Position numbers and translations under genes: made by a program. From assembly GCF_020404845.1 (NCBI RefSeq), contig NZ_JAIOJZ010000015.1:89536-153535 (forward strand): a stretch of DNA of 64,000 nt, read 5' to 3'. Shown here piece by piece: positions 6,490-16,350 of this stretch (positions are counted from its first letter, which is position 1; the number at the start of each line of letters is the position of its first letter). The DNA comes from Streptomyces hyderabadensis. GTDB taxonomy: Bacteria > Actinomycetota > Actinomycetes > Streptomycetales > Streptomycetaceae. The notes beneath the pieces were generated by a model. The model was given only the letters and a program-made list of their open reading frames with translations, made no database searches and was not told the origin of the DNA.

Positions 6490-8069
6490 GAGTTCCCCGG
6501 GTGCTGCGGGCGCTGATGGGGCTGCGCCTGCGGCTGGTGGTGACCTTCACCCTCGTCGCGGTGGTGGCCACGGTGACCACCGGCGCGCTGACCTTCCGCG
6601 AGGCACGGACCGGCGTGCTGCAGCAGAGCCAGGACACGGTGATCGAGGAGTTCCGGCACCGCGTCAACACCCTGGTGCCCAACTACCGCTTCCCGCCCGA
6701 CACCGCCGACCTGGAGTCCTTCGCCGACGACGTGTCCAGGGGCGGGCAGTCCCAGCCCTGGCGGGTACTGGTCGCCTACCGGGAGGCGAGCGCCACGTCC
6801 GCCGCCGGGGACTCGTTCGAGGAACTGTCCCCGGCGATGCGCGAGGCCGTGCGCTCCCGCCGGGCCACCGTGTTCCAGCGGGTGTCGCACGACGGCCGCT
6901 CGTCGCTGGTCGTGGGCATGCCCGTCACCTTCGCCGGGGCGTACAGCACCGAGCGGCGCGCCTCCGGCCTCGAGGTCTACCTCACGGTGCCGCAGCAGGA
7001 GGAGCAGGGGTACGTCGACGCGCTGGTCACCGCCATCGAACGCGCCACCGTCCCGGCCCTCGCCCTGGCCGTCCTGATCGCGCTCCTGGCTGCCCGCGGG
7101 GTGCTGCGTCCGGTGCGGGCGCTGCGCCGGGCGACCCGGAGCATCGCCGAGGGCCGCCTCGACACCCGGCTCGCGGTGCACGGCTCCGACGAACTCGCCG
7201 ATCTCTCCCGCACCTTCAACGAGACCGCCGCGGCCCTGGAGGGCTCGGTGGCGGAACTGCGGCGCATGGAGGCGGGCGCCCGCCGCTTCGCCGCGGACGT
7301 CTCCCACGAACTGCGCACCCCGCTGGCGGCGATGTCGGCGGTCACGGACGTGCTGGACGAGGACGCCGCCGGACTCGACGAGGACACCGCGACGGCCGTA
7401 CGACTGATCAGCACGGAGACCACGAAACTGGCCGCGCTCGTGGACGACCTGATGGAGATCTCCCGGTTCGACGCGGGCGCGGTCGACCTGCACCTGGACG
7501 AGATCGACCTGGCCGAGTCCCTGCGCCGCACGCTCGCCTCCCGCGGCTGGCAGGACACCGTGGAGACCGGCCTGCCGGAACCGGGGGAGTTGCGCGGCCG
7601 CGTCGACCCGCGCCGGCTCGACGTGATCGTGGCGAACCTCGTCGCCAACGCCCTGCGGCACGGCGCGCCCCCGGTGCGCCTGGACCTGCACGCCGAGGAC
7701 GATCCCCGCGCCGGAAGACGGGCCGTCGTCACGGTCCGCGACGGCGGGGACGGCATCCCCGAGAGCGTCCTGCCTCATGTCTTCGACCGCTTCTACAAGT
7801 CGGCCGACGCCCGCGCCCGGAGCGAGGGCAGCGGCCTCGGCCTGGCCATCACCACGGAGAACGTACGCCTGCACGGCGGCACCGTCCGGGCGGCCAACCA
7901 CCCGGAGGGCGGCGCCGTCTTCACGGTCGTCCTGCCGCTGCCGCCCGACGCCCCGGAGGAGCGGACGCCGACCCCGGCGAAGGAGGACCGGACGCCGTCG
8001 GCGAAAGAGGACCGGACACGGCCGGCGAAAGAGGACCGGACACCGCCGGCGAAGGAGGACCGCACATGA
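6486..8069 (+). CDS. Sensor histidine kinase with C-terminal tandem-repeat tail
   Basis: 527 residues from GTG 6486. Membrane helix 1 (about 15-32, LRLVVTFTLVAVVATVTTGAL without its last residues) and helix 2 (about 189-206) bracket an extracellular sensor of some 155 residues. HAMP follows (about 207-260). The HisKA motif SHELRTPLAAM has the phosphorylated His274. The ATPase domain shows the N box (VANALRHGA), the G1 box (DGGDGIP) and the G2 box (GSGLGLAI). The last ~38 residues are repeats of AKEDRT-type octapeptides not needed for kinase function. It overlaps the regulator upstream and the lipoprotein downstream (ATGA at 8066), so the three genes form one coupled operon. The signal sensed is unknown. 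Confidence 0.93.
   Translation: MRVPRVLRALMGLRLRLVVTFTLVAVVATVTTGALTFREARTGVLQQSQDTVIEEFRHRVNTLVPNYRFPPDTADLESFADDVSRGGQSQPWRVLVAYREASATSAAGDSFEELSPAMREAVRSRRATVFQRVSHDGRSSLVVGMPVTFAGAYSTERRASGLEVYLTVPQQEEQGYVDALVTAIERATVPALALAVLIALLAARGVLRPVRALRRATRSIAEGRLDTRLAVHGSDELADLSRTFNETAAALEGSVAELRRMEAGARRFAADVSHELRTPLAAMSAVTDVLDEDAAGLDEDTATAVRLISTETTKLAALVDDLMEISRFDAGAVDLHLDEIDLAESLRRTLASRGWQDTVETGLPEPGELRGRVDPRRLDVIVANLVANALRHGAPPVRLDLHAEDDPRAGRRAVVTVRDGGDGIPESVLPHVFDRFYKSADARARSEGSGLGLAITTENVRLHGGTVRAANHPEGGAVFTVVLPLPPDAPEERTPTPAKEDRTPSAKEDRTRPAKEDRTPPAKEDRT
7977..8065 (+). repeat. 24-bp tandem repeat ending the kinase gene
   Basis: Units start at 7977, 8001, 8025 and 8049 (the last truncated by the next ATG at 8066), with a decayed copy upstream at about 7956. 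The core is GCGAAAGAGGACCGGACA. Each unit encodes an octapeptide of the AKEDRTPP kind. Each also contains an A/G-rich core like a Shine-Dalgarno sequence; the last copy (AAGGAGGA, 8052-8059) is correctly placed to start translation of the lipoprotein gene. Confidence 0.9.
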
Positions 8070-8716
8070 AACCGTCGGCGCGCGCCGTCCCGCTGCTGCT
8101 CGCGGCGCTGCTCCCGCTCTCCGCGTGCGGCATCCCCGAGACCGGAGTGGTCGAGGCGGGCGAACCCGCGACCGGCGTGCTGGATCCGGGCGTCACGTCC
8201 GCGCCCTCGGAATCCGTGCCCGAGGCGGTGCCCCTGGTCGACGTCCCGCTCTACTTCGTCGAGGACGGCGACCTGGTCGCGGTGGACCGCACGGTGCCGG
8301 GTCCGACCGACCTGGGCAGCACCGTGCTCATGCTGTTCAAGGGGCCCGACGAGCGGGAGCGCAGGAGCGGGCTGACCACCGAACTGCCGCCCGCCGCCGA
8401 GGCCCCCACCATCCGCACCGACGGCACCGGCGTCAACGTCCAGCTGCCGCGCACCGCCGGGAGCCTCAGCGACACCGCCGTCGACCAGCTGGCCTGCACC
8501 GTCGCCGTGGCCCGGTTGCGCCAGGACCCGGCCCTGGGGAGCGCGCAGGTGACCGTGGAACAGCCCGGCGGCAGGCTGGCCGGGCGCTCCAGCGAGGACT
8601 GCCCGATCGGCGCGGCGACCCAACGGACCCCCTCGGCCCCCGGGACCGCCGAGGGCGCGGAGAACGCCGGGACCGGCACGAGCGGCGGCACCACCGTCGG
8701 CGGAACCGGCGGCTGA
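8066..8716 (+). CDS. GerMN-domain lipoprotein
   Basis: 216 residues. A lipoprotein signal peptide ends in the lipobox LSAC with Cys21 as the lipidated residue. The middle (about 55-170) resembles the GerMN/sporulation-type domain: VPLYFVEDGDLVAVDRTVP, STVLMLFKGPDERER, GVNVQLP and the Leu/Val-rich closing strand. The C-terminal ~40 residues are Gly/Thr/Ala-rich. It sits on the outer face of the membrane and is coupled to the sensor kinase by an ATGA overlap. This suggests it modulates the kinase, as LpqB does for MtrB or CseA for CseC. That role is inferred from position only. Confidence 0.85.
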   Translation: MKPSARAVPLLLAALLPLSACGIPETGVVEAGEPATGVLDPGVTSAPSESVPEAVPLVDVPLYFVEDGDLVAVDRTVPGPTDLGSTVLMLFKGPDERERRSGLTTELPPAAEAPTIRTDGTGVNVQLPRTAGSLSDTAVDQLACTVAVARLRQDPALGSAQVTVEQPGGRLAGRSSEDCPIGAATQRTPSAPGTAEGAENAGTGTSGGTTVGGTGG

Positions 8717-8766
8717 CGGCTGACGGCTCACAGGCAACCCCAAGGATCTTCCTCCCCTCCTCCAAC

Positions 8767-8795
8767 CCGGGGCGCCCGCACGGGCGTTGCCCCGG
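8767..8795 (+). terminator. Hairpin terminator after the two-component operon
   Basis: CCGGGGC (8767-8773) pairs with GCCCCGG (8789-8795), and inside GCCC pairs with GGGC with a small bulge. It lies 51 bp after the lipoprotein stop and 35 bp before the next start, so it could also act as an attenuator for the hydrolase gene. Confidence 0.55.
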
Positions 8796-8829
8796 ACCGA
8801 GCACCACCGAGGTACTGAGGAGCGGATTC

Positions 8830-11646
8830 TTGATACGTGCTCGAACACTGTGGGCCGCCGCGACGGCAGCCCTGACCCTGGTGGGCGTCGCGCCCGCCGC
8901 GGCCCAGGCCGCACCGGAACCGCCCGGCGGCGCCACCACCGTGCGGGCGCCGGAGGCGGCACCGAACGGCACCGCCGGCCTGCCGCCCGGCTGGCGGATC
9001 ACCGGCACCGGCGAGACGAGATCGCTTCAGTGGCGCTCCCCTCGGCTCGTCCCGCCCGGCGACGCACGGGTCGAGTTCCACTCCGGCGGCCGCCTGCTCG
9101 GCGTACCCGAACCGGACCGCGACGGCCGGACCTTCCGGTTACCCCTGGACGAGACCCGGCCGGGCGCACCGCACGGGCTGACCGACCTCCAGGTCCGCGC
9201 CGCCGGACGCCGACTGGACCAGGAGCCGGGAGCCGCCGCCCGACAGCGCCGCTCCGCCGAAGCACCCCCGGCCGAACTCCCGCCCCGACTCCCCGCCGGC
9301 ACCGTCGACCCGGGCCGGCCCGGCCGGTACGCCACGACCACCGGCGAGTACTCGCTCGATCCGGTCCGGCTGCCCGGCCTGTCCGCGCCGGTCGAGATGC
9401 GCGGCGTGGTCGTCGCGCCGAAGGGAGCGGCCGGCAAGCGCCCCCTCGCGCTCTTCCTGCACGGCCGGCACGCCACCTGCTACGTCCCCGGCCAGGGCGA
9501 GGACGCCGTCACGATCGACTGGCCCTGCGCCGACGGCGCCAAACCCATCCCCAGCCACCGCGGCTACCTCCAGGACCAGGAACTGCTGGCCTCCCAAGGC
9601 TATGTGACCGTCTCGATCTCCGCCAACGGCGTCAACGGCCAGGACGGCGACCTGGAGGACGGCGGTGCCCAGGCACGCTCGTCACTGGTGCGCTCGCACC
9701 TGGCCCGCTGGGCCGACTGGGCCGCCAAGACCTCCGCCGCCCCGGACGCCGTGCGCCGCGGTCCGAAGGCCGACCTGAACCGCGTCCTGCTCGTCGGACA
9801 CTCCCGCGGCGGCGAAGGCGTCGACCGGGCGGCCATGGACAGCCTCTACCCGCCACCCGCTGACCAGGACGGCGCGCCGGCGCGGGCCCGCTGGACCATC
9901 CGCGGCACCGTACTCGTCGGCCCCACCGCCTTCGGCCAGAACCCGGTGCCCGACGTGCCGTCCCTGACGATCCTGCCGGGCTGCGACGGCGACGTCTCCG
10001 ACCTCCAGGGACAGCTCTACGTCGACGGCACCCGCGGCGTGAGCCGGGGCCGGGCGCTGCACAGCGCGGTCCACATCACCGGCGCCAACCACAACTACTT
10101 CAACAGCGAGTGGACTCCCGGCCAGGCCGAGGCACCCGCCTCCGACGACTTCTGGGAGGACCCCGAGGCCCCCGACCCGGTCTGCTCCACGGACAGCCCC
10201 ACCCGGCTCACCGCCGGGCAGCAGCACCGGGCCGGCGCGACCTACGTCGCCGCCGCGGCCCGGCTGTTCGTCGCCGGTGACGACCGGGTGCGCGAGCTGA
10301 TCGACGGCACCGGCCGCCGCGCCCCCTCGGCCGACCCGGCCCGGGTACTGACCCACGCGGTCGGGGCCGGCCGGGGCGCCGGGTTCCTGCCCGACGACGA
10401 CGGCGTGCGGGTGACCGGCGGCGGCCGGCTGTGCTCCGCGGTCGACCCCGACCCGGAGGCCGTCTGCCTCGGCGAGGACGCGCACGGCTCCTCCCCGCAC
10501 TTCGCGTACTGGTGGCCGGAGCGCGAGACCGGCCGCGGCGCGATCGCCCTGGACTGGTCCGCACCCGGCACCCCGGCCCGGATCCGCCCCGGCGCACCCG
10601 TCTCCCTCAAGGGAGCCGAGAGCCTCGCCCTGCGCGTCATCGTGCCGCCGGGCAGCACCGGCACCCGGCTCGACGTGACCGTCGCCGACGCCGCCGGCCG
10701 ACGCGCCACCCTCGGCGCCGTCCGCGCCGACGGCCTGCCGGGCAGCGAACGCACCGCGTCGTACTGGGCGCAGGAACTGCGCGTCCCGCTCACCGCCGCC
10801 ACCCGCGCCGGAGTCGACCTGCGACGCGTCACCACGCTGGAACTGACGCCCCGTTCCCGGACGGGCAAGGCCTGGCTGATGGACGCCTACGCCTGGCAGC
10901 CGGGCACCCCCCGGGTGCGGCCGGCCCCGCTGGCCCGCGTGGACGTCGGCCGGACGACGGTCGAGGAGGGCGACTCGGGCGTGCGCACCTACCACGTCCC
11001 GGTGCGGGTCTCCGGCAAGGGCGCAGGCACGGTCCGGATGTACGTCATGGAAGGGTTCGGCTCGCCGGTCGAGGAGCGCCTGGTCACCGTACGCTCCGGC
11101 AGGCCCTTCGCCGACGTGACCGTGAAGGTGACGGGCAACCGGCGCTACGGCGCCGACCTGAGCCACGACCTGCTGGTCAAGGCGGTGCACGGCTCGGTCG
11201 TCGGCTCCTACGCCGGCGGCGTGACGGTCCGGGACGACGATCCGATGCCGGAGATCGAGCTGACGCCCGTCGCGGACAAGGTCACCGAGGGACTGCCGCT
11301 GCGCTGGCGGGTCTCCCTGTCGGAACCCGCCGACACGGACCTGGGCACGGTGCTGGTGGCGGTCCCCGACGACACCCGTCCCGAGCTGTCCACCAAGGAC
11401 GTCGACCGGGACTGGCTCCTGGAGACGACCGGGGAGATCCCCGACCGGGAGGTCCCGCTGTCCCGGCTGGACTACTTCGCGCTCTGGGTCTCGGTCCCGG
11501 CCGGTGAGACGGAGGCCGAGGTGACGGTGCCCACCGTCACCGACGAGGTGTCCGAGCCGACCGAGTACATCGGGCTCAGGAACACCGACGACGCGGGCGA
11601 GCCGCAGGGCCCGGTGCTGACCGGCACCGTGCTCGACGCCTCGTAG
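8830..11646 (+). CDS. Large secreted alpha/beta-hydrolase-like protein
   Basis: 938 residues from TTG 8830, which is 7 nt after GAGGAG. A signal peptide (about 1-30, ending AAAQA) exports it. Residues about 155-440 form an alpha/beta-hydrolase unit: [12 protein letters not shown] (oxyanion region), then GHSRGGEGV with nucleophile Ser325, a candidate acid in [10 protein letters not shown], and a candidate His in [11 protein letters not shown]. The central part (about 480-700) looks like beta-sandwich, and the last ~200 residues resemble Calx-beta/adhesion-type repeats ([35 protein letters not shown]). Substrate is unknown; an esterase, lipase or cutinase-like role is possible. It is flanked by terminators on both sides, so it is probably monocistronic. 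Confidence 0.8.
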   Translation: MIRARTLWAAATAALTLVGVAPAAAQAAPEPPGGATTVRAPEAAPNGTAGLPPGWRITGTGETRSLQWRSPRLVPPGDARVEFHSGGRLLGVPEPDRDGRTFRLPLDETRPGAPHGLTDLQVRAAGRRLDQEPGAAARQRRSAEAPPAELPPRLPAGTVDPGRPGRYATTTGEYSLDPVRLPGLSAPVEMRGVVVAPKGAAGKRPLALFLHGRHATCYVPGQGEDAVTIDWPCADGAKPIPSHRGYLQDQELLASQGYVTVSISANGVNGQDGDLEDGGAQARSSLVRSHLARWADWAAKTSAAPDAVRRGPKADLNRVLLVGHSRGGEGVDRAAMDSLYPPPADQDGAPARARWTIRGTVLVGPTAFGQNPVPDVPSLTILPGCDGDVSDLQGQLYVDGTRGVSRGRALHSAVHITGANHNYFNSEWTPGQAEAPASDDFWEDPEAPDPVCSTDSPTRLTAGQQHRAGATYVAAAARLFVAGDDRVRELIDGTGRRAPSADPARVLTHAVGAGRGAGFLPDDDGVRVTGGGRLCSAVDPDPEAVCLGEDAHGSSPHFAYWWPERETGRGAIALDWSAPGTPARIRPGAPVSLKGAESLALRVIVPPGSTGTRLDVTVADAAGRRATLGAVRADGLPGSERTASYWAQELRVPLTAATRAGVDLRRVTTLELTPRSRTGKAWLMDAYAWQPGTPRVRPAPLARVDVGRTTVEEGDSGVRTYHVPVRVSGKGAGTVRMYVMEGFGSPVEERLVTVRSGRPFADVTVKVTGNRRYGADLSHDLLVKAVHGSVVGSYAGGVTVRDDDPMPEIELTPVADKVTEGLPLRWRVSLSEPADTDLGTVLVAVPDDTRPELSTKDVDRDWLLETTGEIPDREVPLSRLDYFALWVSVPAGETEAEVTVPTVTDEVSEPTEYIGLRNTDDAGEPQGPVLTGTVLDAS

Positions 11647-11660
11647 ACCCCGTTTCCGCA

Positions 11661-11699
11661 GGCGGGTGCGGACCCGGCGCCGTCCGGTCCGCACCCGCC
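11661..11699 (+). terminator. Hairpin terminator after the secreted hydrolase
   Basis: GGCGGGTGCGGACC (11661-11674) and GGTCCGCACCCGCC (11686-11699) are perfect 14-bp complements with an 11-base loop, 14 bp after the stop codon. Confidence 0.85.
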
Positions 11700-11788
11700 C
11701 GCACCGGCTGGCCCATCCGCCGGACCCCGGCTGCGGCCTCGGCGTGGTCGTGCGTCTGAGCCCGCGGCGCCTGGGTACCCTCCGCCGC

Positions 11789-13465
11789 ATGGCGGTGGAC
11801 AGAAGGACCGGGACGCCGCGCCGGACACCGGCTCGGCAGCGGACGAACCGCACGCTGGGCCGGGCGCTGGTGCGCTGGGCCACGACGACCGATCACAAGG
11901 TGATCGGCCATCTCTACCTGGCGACGTCGTTCGGCTTCTTCCTCTTCGGCGGCGTCCTGGCCATGCTGATGCGCAGTGAACTCGCCCGGCCCGGGCTGCA
12001 GTTGTTCAGCAACGAGCAGTACAACCAGCTGTTCACCGTGCACGGCACCATCATGATGCTGCTGTTCGCGACCCCGCTGTTCGCCGGGTTCACCAACGTC
12101 ATCATGCCCTTGCAGATCGGCGCCCCCGACCTGGCGTTCCCCCGGCTGAACGCGCTGTCGTACTGGATGTACCTGTTCGGCGGTCTGATGGTGGTGGCGG
12201 GCTTCCTGACGCCCGGCGGAGCGGCCTCGTTCGGCTGGTTCGCCTACGCGCCGCTGAACAGCGCCACCTTCAGCCCGGGACCGGGCGGCGACCTGTGGAC
12301 CATGGGTCTGGTGGTGAGCGGCGTGTCGACCACCCTCAGCGCCGTCAACTTCATCACCACCATCATCTGCCTGCGCGCCCCCGGCATGACCATGTTCCGG
12401 ATGCCGATCTTCACCTGGAACATCCTGTTCACCTCGATCCTGGTGCTGCCCGCCTTCCCCGTGCTCACCGCCGCGCTGCTGATGCTGGAGGCCGACCGTA
12501 AGTTCGGCGCGCACGTCTTCGACGCGGCGAACGGCGGGGCGCTGCTGTGGCAGCACCTGTTCTGGTTCTTCGGCCACCCCGAGGTGTACATCGTGGCGCT
12601 GCCCTTCTTCGGCATCGTCACCGAGATCATCCCGGTCTTCAGCCGCAAGCCGATCTTCGGCTACGTCAGCCTGGTCGGCGCCACCATCGCCATCACCTTT
12701 CTCTCCGCGGTGGTGTGGGCCCACCACATGTTCGCCACCGGCGCCGTGCTGCTGCCGTTCTTCTCCCTCATGTCGTTCCTCATCGCGGTGCCGACCGGCG
12801 TGAAGTTCTTCAACTGGATCGGCACCATGATGCGCGGCTCGCTCTCCTTCGAGACGCCCATGCTGTGGGCGTGCGGCTTCCTGGTCACGTTCCTGCTCGG
12901 CGGCATGAGCGGCGTCCTCATCGCCTCCCCGCCGCTCGACTTCCACCTGACGGACTCGTACTTCATCGTCGCCCACCTGCACTACGTGCTGTTCGGCACG
13001 GTCGTCTTCGCGATGTTCGCCGGTTTCTACTTCTGGTGGCCGAAGTTCACCGGCAAGCTGCTCGACGAACGCATCGGGAAGATCCACTTCTGGACGCTCT
13101 TCATCGGCTTCCAGACCACCTTCCTCGTCCAGCACTGGCTCGGCGAGCAGGGCATGCCGCGCCGCTACGCCGACTACCTCGCCGCGGACGGCTTCACCAC
13201 GCTGAACACCATCAGCTCCATCGGAGCCTTCTTGCTCGGGCTGTCGACCCTGCCGTTCCTCTACAACGTGTGGCGCACCCACCAGTACGGCGAGAAGGTC
13301 GAGAGGGACGACCCCTGGGGCTACGGCCGTTCCCTCGAATGGGCCACCAGCAGCCCGCCGCCGCGCCACAACTTCACGTCGCTGCCCCGGATCCGCTCCG
13401 AGTCCCCGGCGTTCGACCTGCACCACCCCGACATCACCCGACACGACCAGAGGCATGTGCAGTGA
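11789..13465 (+). CDS. ctaD: Cytochrome c oxidase subunit I (aa3-type), accessory copy
   Basis: 558 residues, 12 membrane helices, the catalytic subunit that reduces O2 at the heme a3-CuB centre. Metal ligands are visible: a low-spin heme His in [11 protein letters not shown]; the CuB His and cross-linked Tyr in GHPEVYIV; two CuB His in WAHHMFATG; and the heme a3/a pair in [12 protein letters not shown]. The start at ATG 11789 gives a basic N-terminal tail before [15 protein letters not shown]. CtaC, CtaE and QcrCA genes are absent, so this is probably a paralogue of the main cta-qcr cluster, using subunits made elsewhere or in altered conditions. It overlaps the next gene by 4 bases (GTGA). 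Confidence 0.95.
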   Translation: MAVDRRTGTPRRTPARQRTNRTLGRALVRWATTTDHKVIGHLYLATSFGFFLFGGVLAMLMRSELARPGLQLFSNEQYNQLFTVHGTIMMLLFATPLFAGFTNVIMPLQIGAPDLAFPRLNALSYWMYLFGGLMVVAGFLTPGGAASFGWFAYAPLNSATFSPGPGGDLWTMGLVVSGVSTTLSAVNFITTIICLRAPGMTMFRMPIFTWNILFTSILVLPAFPVLTAALLMLEADRKFGAHVFDAANGGALLWQHLFWFFGHPEVYIVALPFFGIVTEIIPVFSRKPIFGYVSLVGATIAITFLSAVVWAHHMFATGAVLLPFFSLMSFLIAVPTGVKFFNWIGTMMRGSLSFETPMLWACGFLVTFLLGGMSGVLIASPPLDFHLTDSYFIVAHLHYVLFGTVVFAMFAGFYFWWPKFTGKLLDERIGKIHFWTLFIGFQTTFLVQHWLGEQGMPRRYADYLAADGFTTLNTISSIGAFLLGLSTLPFLYNVWRTHQYGEKVERDDPWGYGRSLEWATSSPPPRHNFTSLPRIRSESPAFDLHHPDITRHDQRHVQ

Positions 13466-13872
13466 GGACCGAATCCCGACTGTTCACCGGTGTGGCGGTC
13501 TTCTTCGGCGCCGAGGCGGCGCTCTACGGCTGGTGGTCGCGCGAGCCCGCCGGCACCGCCGCCCTCGTCCTCGCCTTCCTGATGGCCTCGCTCGTCGCGT
13601 TCTTCCTGCGCGTGCAGTACCGCAAGCGCGGACTGCGGGCCCAGGACCGCGGTGAGGGCGAGGCCGTCGACACCGCGGGTCCGCTCGACTTCTTCCCGCC
13701 GCGCAGCGGCTGGCCGATCACCATCGCGCTGGCCGCCGTGGTGCTGGCGCTCGGCATCGTCTTCGGCCTGTGGCTGGCCCTGATCGGCTTCGGCCTGCTC
13801 ACCATGGGCGTCTGCGGGCTGGTCTTCCAGTACGCCGGCCGGGGCGTTCAGCGCTCCGGCTCGCCCGAGTAG
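13462..13872 (+). CDS. ctaF: Cytochrome c oxidase subunit IV-like (CtaF) membrane protein
   Basis: 136 residues, four hydrophobic segments arranged as two hairpins: [17 protein letters not shown] and [20 protein letters not shown], then [20 protein letters not shown] and [19 protein letters not shown]. The loop between hairpins holds [11 protein letters not shown], the actinobacterial CtaF signature. It stabilises the aa3 oxidase rather than carrying metal. It starts on GTG 13462 within the ctaD stop. Its last 25 bp overlap the end of the convergent cytochrome b gene. Confidence 0.88.
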   Translation: MRTESRLFTGVAVFFGAEAALYGWWSREPAGTAALVLAFLMASLVAFFLRVQYRKRGLRAQDRGEGEAVDTAGPLDFFPPRSGWPITIALAAVVLALGIVFGLWLALIGFGLLTMGVCGLVFQYAGRGVQRSGSPE

Positions 13873-15524
13873 GAATCCCGTCCCGCCGCATCCGCGGCGG
13901 CCGCCGCCTCCGGCGCCGACTCCCGCCCCCGCTCCGTCTCCTCGACGTCGACCCGGTCGCCGTAGTACCACTCGCTGAGCGTCGCCCGCAGCCGGCCCAC
14001 GTGCGGGGCGTCGCCCTCCTTCGCGGAGGGTGCCAGCGGCTCGGGCTGCCTGCGGGCCCGCAGCACGTAGTGCTCCTCGGGGTCGAGGGGCCCGTGGCTT
14101 TCGGCGTAGCCGCCCGCGAGGGTCTGGTGCACCTCGCCCGTCTCGTCGCCCTCGGCCAGCCGCTCGCGGTCGTGCTCCTGCAGCGCCAGGCAGACGCGCT
14201 TGGTCACGACGAAGGCCAGCGGCGGTGCCAGCACCAGGGAGACCCGGAAGATCCAGGTGAGCAGGTTCAGCGAGACGTCGAAGGTGTGGGCGAGGATGTC
14301 GTTGCCGCCGGCCAGCAGCAGCACGCCGTAGAAGACGATCGCGGCGACGCCGAGACCGGTGCGCACCGGCTTGTCGCGGGGGCGGTCGCACAGGTGGTGC
14401 TCCTCCTGGTCGCCCGTCACCCACCGCTCGAAGAACGGGTAGGCGTACAGCACCGCGAACAGGGCGCCCGGCAGCAGCACCGCGGGCACCAGCACGTTCC
14501 ACATGACGGTGTGTCCCGCCACCGCCGTCTCGAACGGCGGCATCAGCCGCAGCGAACCCTCCAGGAACCCGACGTACCAGTCCGGCTGCGAGCCCGTCGA
14601 GACGATGTCGGGCCGGTAGGGGCCGTACGTCCAGATCGGGTTGATCTCGGCCACCGCCGCCAGCACGGTCAGCAGACCGAAGACCATGAGGAACAGACCG
14701 GTGGAGTTCGTCATGAACTGCGGGAACATCGGCTTGCCCACCGCGTTGCGGTTGGTGCGCCCGCGGCCCGCCCACTGGGTGTGCTTCAGGTAGAACACCA
14801 GGATCAGATGGACCGTGACCAGCGCGACCAGCAGTGCGGGGAGCAGCAGGATGTGTACCGAGTACAGCCGCGGGACGATGTCCTCGCCGGGATACTCGCC
14901 GCCGAACACGAACATGCTGACGTACGTCCCCACCACCGGGATGGACAGCATGATCCCCTGCGCGATGCGCAGCCCCGTCCCGGACAGCAGGTCGTCCGGG
15001 AGCGAATAGCCGGCGAAGCCCTCGGCGAGGGCCAGCACGAAGAGCGTGAGCCCGATCAGCCAGTTGACCTCACGCGGACGGCGGAACGCGCCGGTGAAGA
15101 AAATCCGCAGCAGATGCACCCCGATGGCCGACAGGAACACCAGGGCCGCCCAGTGGTGCACCTGCCGGATCAGCAGTCCGCCGCGGACGTCGAAACTGAT
15201 GTCCACCGTCGAGCGGTAGGCCTCCGACATGCGCACCCCCAGCAGGGGTTCGTACGAGCCGTTGTAGACGACCTCCGTCATCGAGGGTTTGAAGAACAGC
15301 GTCAGCCAGACCCCCGTCAGCAGCAGCACCACGAAGCTGTACAGGGCGATCTCGCCCAGCAGGAACGACCAGTGCTCGGGGAAGGCCTTGCGCAGCAGCC
15401 CCCCGCCCTCGGAGACGGGGAGCCGCCCGTCGGCCCAGTTGACGGTGTGTTCGCCCGCGTGACGGGCCCGCGCACCGGCGCGGGCCCTTCTCCTCTGCAA
15501 CAGCACGGCGCATGGGTTCCCCAC
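13848..15524 (-). CDS. Cytochrome b (QcrB-like) subunit, orphan copy
   Basis: 558 residues. It has the eight-helix cytochrome b core with both heme pairs: HHWAALVFLSAIGVHLLR and SVHILLLPALLVALVTVHL, each His pair about 13-14 apart. The quinol-oxidation (Qo) motif PDWYVGFLEGSLRLMPP is intact. The C-terminal ~90 residues form a charged cytoplasmic tail. It would oxidise menaquinol in a bc1-aa3 supercomplex, but no Rieske (QcrA) or cytochrome c (QcrC) gene accompanies it. The start is uncertain: GTG 15524 is the only one giving a leader before TVNWADGRLPVSEGGG. It converges on ctaD-ctaF, so the two halves are not co-transcribed. Confidence 0.9.
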   Translation of the reverse strand: MGNPCAVLLQRRRARAGARARHAGEHTVNWADGRLPVSEGGGLLRKAFPEHWSFLLGEIALYSFVVLLLTGVWLTLFFKPSMTEVVYNGSYEPLLGVRMSEAYRSTVDISFDVRGGLLIRQVHHWAALVFLSAIGVHLLRIFFTGAFRRPREVNWLIGLTLFVLALAEGFAGYSLPDDLLSGTGLRIAQGIMLSIPVVGTYVSMFVFGGEYPGEDIVPRLYSVHILLLPALLVALVTVHLILVFYLKHTQWAGRGRTNRNAVGKPMFPQFMTNSTGLFLMVFGLLTVLAAVAEINPIWTYGPYRPDIVSTGSQPDWYVGFLEGSLRLMPPFETAVAGHTVMWNVLVPAVLLPGALFAVLYAYPFFERWVTGDQEEHHLCDRPRDKPVRTGLGVAAIVFYGVLLLAGGNDILAHTFDVSLNLLTWIFRVSLVLAPPLAFVVTKRVCLALQEHDRERLAEGDETGEVHQTLAGGYAESHGPLDPEEHYVLRARRQPEPLAPSAKEGDAPHVGRLRATLSEWYYGDRVDVEETERGRESAPEAAAAADAAGRDSYSGEPER

Positions 15525-15550
15525 CGCCGGTGCCGGAAACTACGCCCCGG

Positions 15551-15901
15551 CTAGGTACGGTCACCCTTCGGCTTGCCCCGCTGGTCCGGAGTGCCGTGCG
15601 GCGGCGGGGAGAACGGCTGCGGAGAGGTCGCGGGCGACACCGGGGAACCGGAGCGCCCCCGCTCCTGCTCCGGGCGCACGGCACCCGGGTCGCCGCCGGA
15701 CGGCTCGGCTCCGGAGCGCAACTGATCCAGCCGGGCCGACAGGACCTCCGTGGCCGGGACGCGGTCGGCGTGGGAGCGCTCGTAGGCCAGCAGCTGCTCC
15801 ACCTGGTGCGCGTCCAGCGACCGGATCCGGCTCTCCAGTCCGCCGATCGGCAGCTGGTCGTAGTCGGGCAGGGGCAGGGTGTGGCGAGCGGGGTCCGCCA
15901 T
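15551..15901 (-). CDS. Small DUF8129-type protein
   Basis: 116 residues. The folded N-terminal part (LPLPDYDQLPIGGLESRIRS, then LDAHQVEQLLAYERSHADR) is the short helical motif seen at the end of actinobacterial lipid-droplet-associated/phasin-like proteins. The rest is Pro/Gly/Ser-rich and disordered. ATG 15901 follows GAGGAAGTG. It starts a run of three small minus-strand genes and lies just upstream of the cytochrome b gene (26-bp gap), so they may be co-transcribed. Role unknown. Confidence 0.7.
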   Translation of the reverse strand: MADPARHTLPLPDYDQLPIGGLESRIRSLDAHQVEQLLAYERSHADRVPATEVLSARLDQLRSGAEPSGGDPGAVRPEQERGRSGSPVSPATSPQPFSPPPHGTPDQRGKPKGDRT

Positions 15902-15950
15902 GGTTCTCACTTCCTCTGTACGGCACCTTGCTTGCGCGGGCCGACGGCCG

Positions 15951-16313
15951 TCAGCGCCGTCCGCCCGGGCCGCCGCTGCCGAAGGAGCCGCTGCTGCCCT
16001 CGTCCCAGCGGGGCCGCTCCTGGTCGGAGGCGGTACGGCTGCCCTGGTGCCCCATCTCGTGCGGCAGCGTGCGCTCGTCGCTGCGCGGCATCTCGTCGGG
16101 TTCCCGGCGCTCCCGCTCCTCGTGGACGGGACCGCCGTCGGGCACGTGGGGCTGTTCCTCGGGCCGCGGGGGCGGCGGCTCCCGGCGCTTTTGCCGGCTG
16201 CCGAAGGCGAACGCGCCGATCAGCACGGCCACCACCACCACGGCGGCGACGATCAGCCAGACGGCGAGTGCGCCGGAGCCGCCCGCGGCCAGGTCCATCC
16301 ATGCGTTGGTCAT
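15951..16313 (-). CDS. Single-pass membrane protein, DUF6479 type
   Basis: 120 residues. A short outside segment precedes one strong membrane helix (ALAVWLIVAAVVVVAVLIGA) at about 15-34, then KRREPPPPRPEEQP and a long polar tail rich in Arg, Glu, Pro, Ser and Gly ending SGGPGGRR. This pattern of one N-terminal helix plus a disordered cytoplasmic tail is common in Streptomyces DUF6479 proteins. Function unknown. Confidence 0.7.
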   Translation of the reverse strand: MTNAWMDLAAGGSGALAVWLIVAAVVVVAVLIGAFAFGSRQKRREPPPPRPEEQPHVPDGGPVHEERERREPDEMPRSDERTLPHEMGHQGSRTASDQERPRWDEGSSGSFGSGGPGGRR

Positions 16314-16350
16314 GGAGCGCGGGTACCCCCGGCCCGCGTGACCAACCTGC

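Noticed and set aside
7977..8065. CRISPR or IS end
   Set aside because: The 24-bp units are in frame with the kinase, lack spacers and are coding repeats.
9682..11883. 733-codon minus-strand frame
   Set aside because: It is antisense to the secreted hydrolase, which has a signal peptide and GHSRGG on the plus strand.
13321..14775. 484-codon minus-strand frame within the cytochrome b gene
   Set aside because: It is out of frame with the cytochrome b gene on the same strand, and only that frame has heme ligands and the PDWY motif.
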